In this document: in pieces, positions 63,283-64,000 of the stretch
How the letters are laid out: every line of letters starts with the position of its first letter
Numbering within the stretch: position 1 is the first letter of the stretch
NCBI RefSeq assembly: GCF_041435195.1
Contig: NZ_CP108106.1
Location: 4,002,501-4,066,500 of the forward strand
Direction: 5' to 3'
Origin: Streptomyces sp. NBC_00224
GTDB lineage: Bacteria; Actinomycetota; Actinomycetes; Streptomycetales; Streptomycetaceae
Length of the DNA: 64,000 nucleotides
The notes under the pieces: generated by a model
What the model was told of the DNA's origin: nothing
What the model saw: the letters and a program-made list of their open reading frames with translations, nothing else
The model's database searches: none
Translations under genes and position numbers: made by a program

Positions 63283-64000
63283 CTACCGCCCGCCTCGCAG
63301 GCGGCCCGCCTGTTGCAGCGTGCGCCGGCCGAACGCGGCGAGCGCGGGCCGCTCCCGTACGAACCCGTGCGCGCGGCGGGACGGCTCGTGGCCCAGCCAG
63401 TGCAGTGCGGCCCCGGCCCCCGGCCGCACCGAGGCGCCCTCGTACACCGGGATCTCCCCGGTCTTCAGGGCGTCCTTGTACTCGGCGGCCCCCCGCCCCA
63501 GGTCAAGCACCCCGATCCCGGCGGCGGCCGCCGCCTCGGCCATCCGCAGATGCAGGACGAGCCCGGGCGAGTACTTGGCGAACTCCGGGTCGTACGAAGG
63601 GAACCAGCACGACAGGACCGTGCGCGAACGCAGCCCGAAGTGGGCGGCGACCGGGCGGTCCGCCACGTAGAGGACGGAGAGGACGCCGGAGCAGCCGGGC
63701 GCGCCGGTGTGCGCGAGGTACCGCACCAGGGTGCTGATCCAGTCCTGCGCGAACCGGTCGCGGCGGCCGGTGCGGCGGTACTGCGCGGACTTCCACTCCA
63801 TGAGCTGCCGCAGCGCCCCCGGATCCCGCTCGTCGAAGACGAACCGCACCTCGCCCGCCTGCCGCCCGAGCCTGCGCTCCTTGGCGGTGGTGGTGCGGAG
63901 GAACTTGGGCGAGCGCGCGCGCAGCCCGCTCTCGTACGCCTCGTACCCCGCGCCGACGTCGACGACGAAGGAGGGGTACGAGTCGGCCGCGCCCGGGACG
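63283..64000 (-). CDS. GNAT-type (CelD/FemAB-like) acetyltransferase, N-terminus outside the window
   Basis: The frame continues past the right edge, so only the C-terminal 238 residues are seen. The sequence has the BcsL/CelD pattern of GNAT_6-type proteins: EYKDALKTGEIPVYEG at the end, AAHFGLRSRTVLSCWFPSYDPEFAKYSPG with the substrate-site Tyr and Ser, and HLRMAEAAAAAGIGVLDLGRGAAEYKD. Such proteins add acyl groups to polysaccharides or peptides (some work like FemAB on lipid II). As the first gene seen of the leftward polysaccharide operon, modification of that glycan is a fair guess. ATG codons inside the frame (such as 63849) are internal. Confidence 0.85.
   Translation of the reverse strand, partial: VPGAADSYPSFVVDVGAGYEAYESGLRARSPKFLRTTTAKERRLGRQAGEVRFVFDERDPGALRQLMEWKSAQYRRTGRRDRFAQDWISTLVRYLAHTGAPGCSGVLSVLYVADRPVAAHFGLRSRTVLSCWFPSYDPEFAKYSPGLVLHLRMAEAAAAAGIGVLDLGRGAAEYKDALKTGEIPVYEGASVRPGAGAALHWLGHEPSRRAHGFVRERPALAAFGRRTLQQAGRLRGGR

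Overview
The window looks like a piece of a Streptomyces chromosome. G+C is very high, many starts are GTG, and 4-bp stop/start overlaps are common. It carries a canonical WhiB, a SigB-type sigma factor with its partner-switch proteins, F420 biosynthesis genes and sorting signals of the LAxTG type. From memory, the gene order resembles the ahcY-manA-manB-whiB-fbiA-manC-LCP-purEK-sigI stretch of the S. coelicolor core chromosome. I see no tRNA, rRNA, IS element, prophage or CRISPR array.

Layout. 1-1.4 kb: end of an RDD membrane protein and a conserved hypothetical gene. 1.5-3.1 kb: ahcY, with four consecutive hairpins in its leader. 3.7-9.9 kb: a leftward mannose-metabolism run, transcribed DUF3499, manB, Trm112-like, SIS/PGI-like, manA, cation efflux protein. 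10.1-16.4 kb: a zincin-like protein, then a leftward pair (giant membrane glycosyltransferase, DUF5719) and whiB with a readable HrdB-type promoter. 17-21 kb: a cysteine-dioxygenase-like gene carrying an in-frame repeat insertion, the translationally coupled fbiA-fbiB pair, and an AlkA-like glycosylase. 21.2-23.7 kb: manC and a secreted amidase.

24.9-34.7 kb is a cell-wall block with five LytR-CpsA-Psr (LCP) proteins, a glycosyltransferase and a hotdog thioesterase. A secreted coiled-coil protein with an LAATG sorting signal follows. 36.3-42 kb: acyl-CoA dehydrogenase, nucleotide-sugar dehydrogenase, and two tandem M19 dipeptidase paralogues, one of which has lost every metal ligand. Then come purE-purK, GtrA, a two-component system with three exact 22-bp direct repeats upstream of its regulator, and a POT peptide transporter. 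48.5-52.6 kb: a coupled four-gene operon of secreted or membrane-anchored surface proteins, including LPKTG and LAETG proteins and a WxL-interacting-like protein. 52.7-54.9 kb: HATPase and STAS regulators divergent from a SigB-family gene (sigI-like). 55-64 kb: a surface-polysaccharide cluster (DegT-like enzyme, Wzx-like flippase, membrane proteins, polysaccharide deacetylase, GT2, and a GNAT that runs off the end).

The genes converge on the cell envelope. manA/manB/manC would supply GDP-mannose. The glycosyltransferases, flippase and LCP proteins would build and attach glycopolymers. The dipeptidase and amidase process peptides and peptidoglycan, and WhiB and SigI connect the region to development and stress. 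The most unusual features are non-coding. There are many short tandem arrays with 13-22 nt units, and in several the first unit contains a gene's stop codon. There are also dispersed palindromic repeats, the hairpin ladder before ahcY, and an array of DnaA-box-like units.
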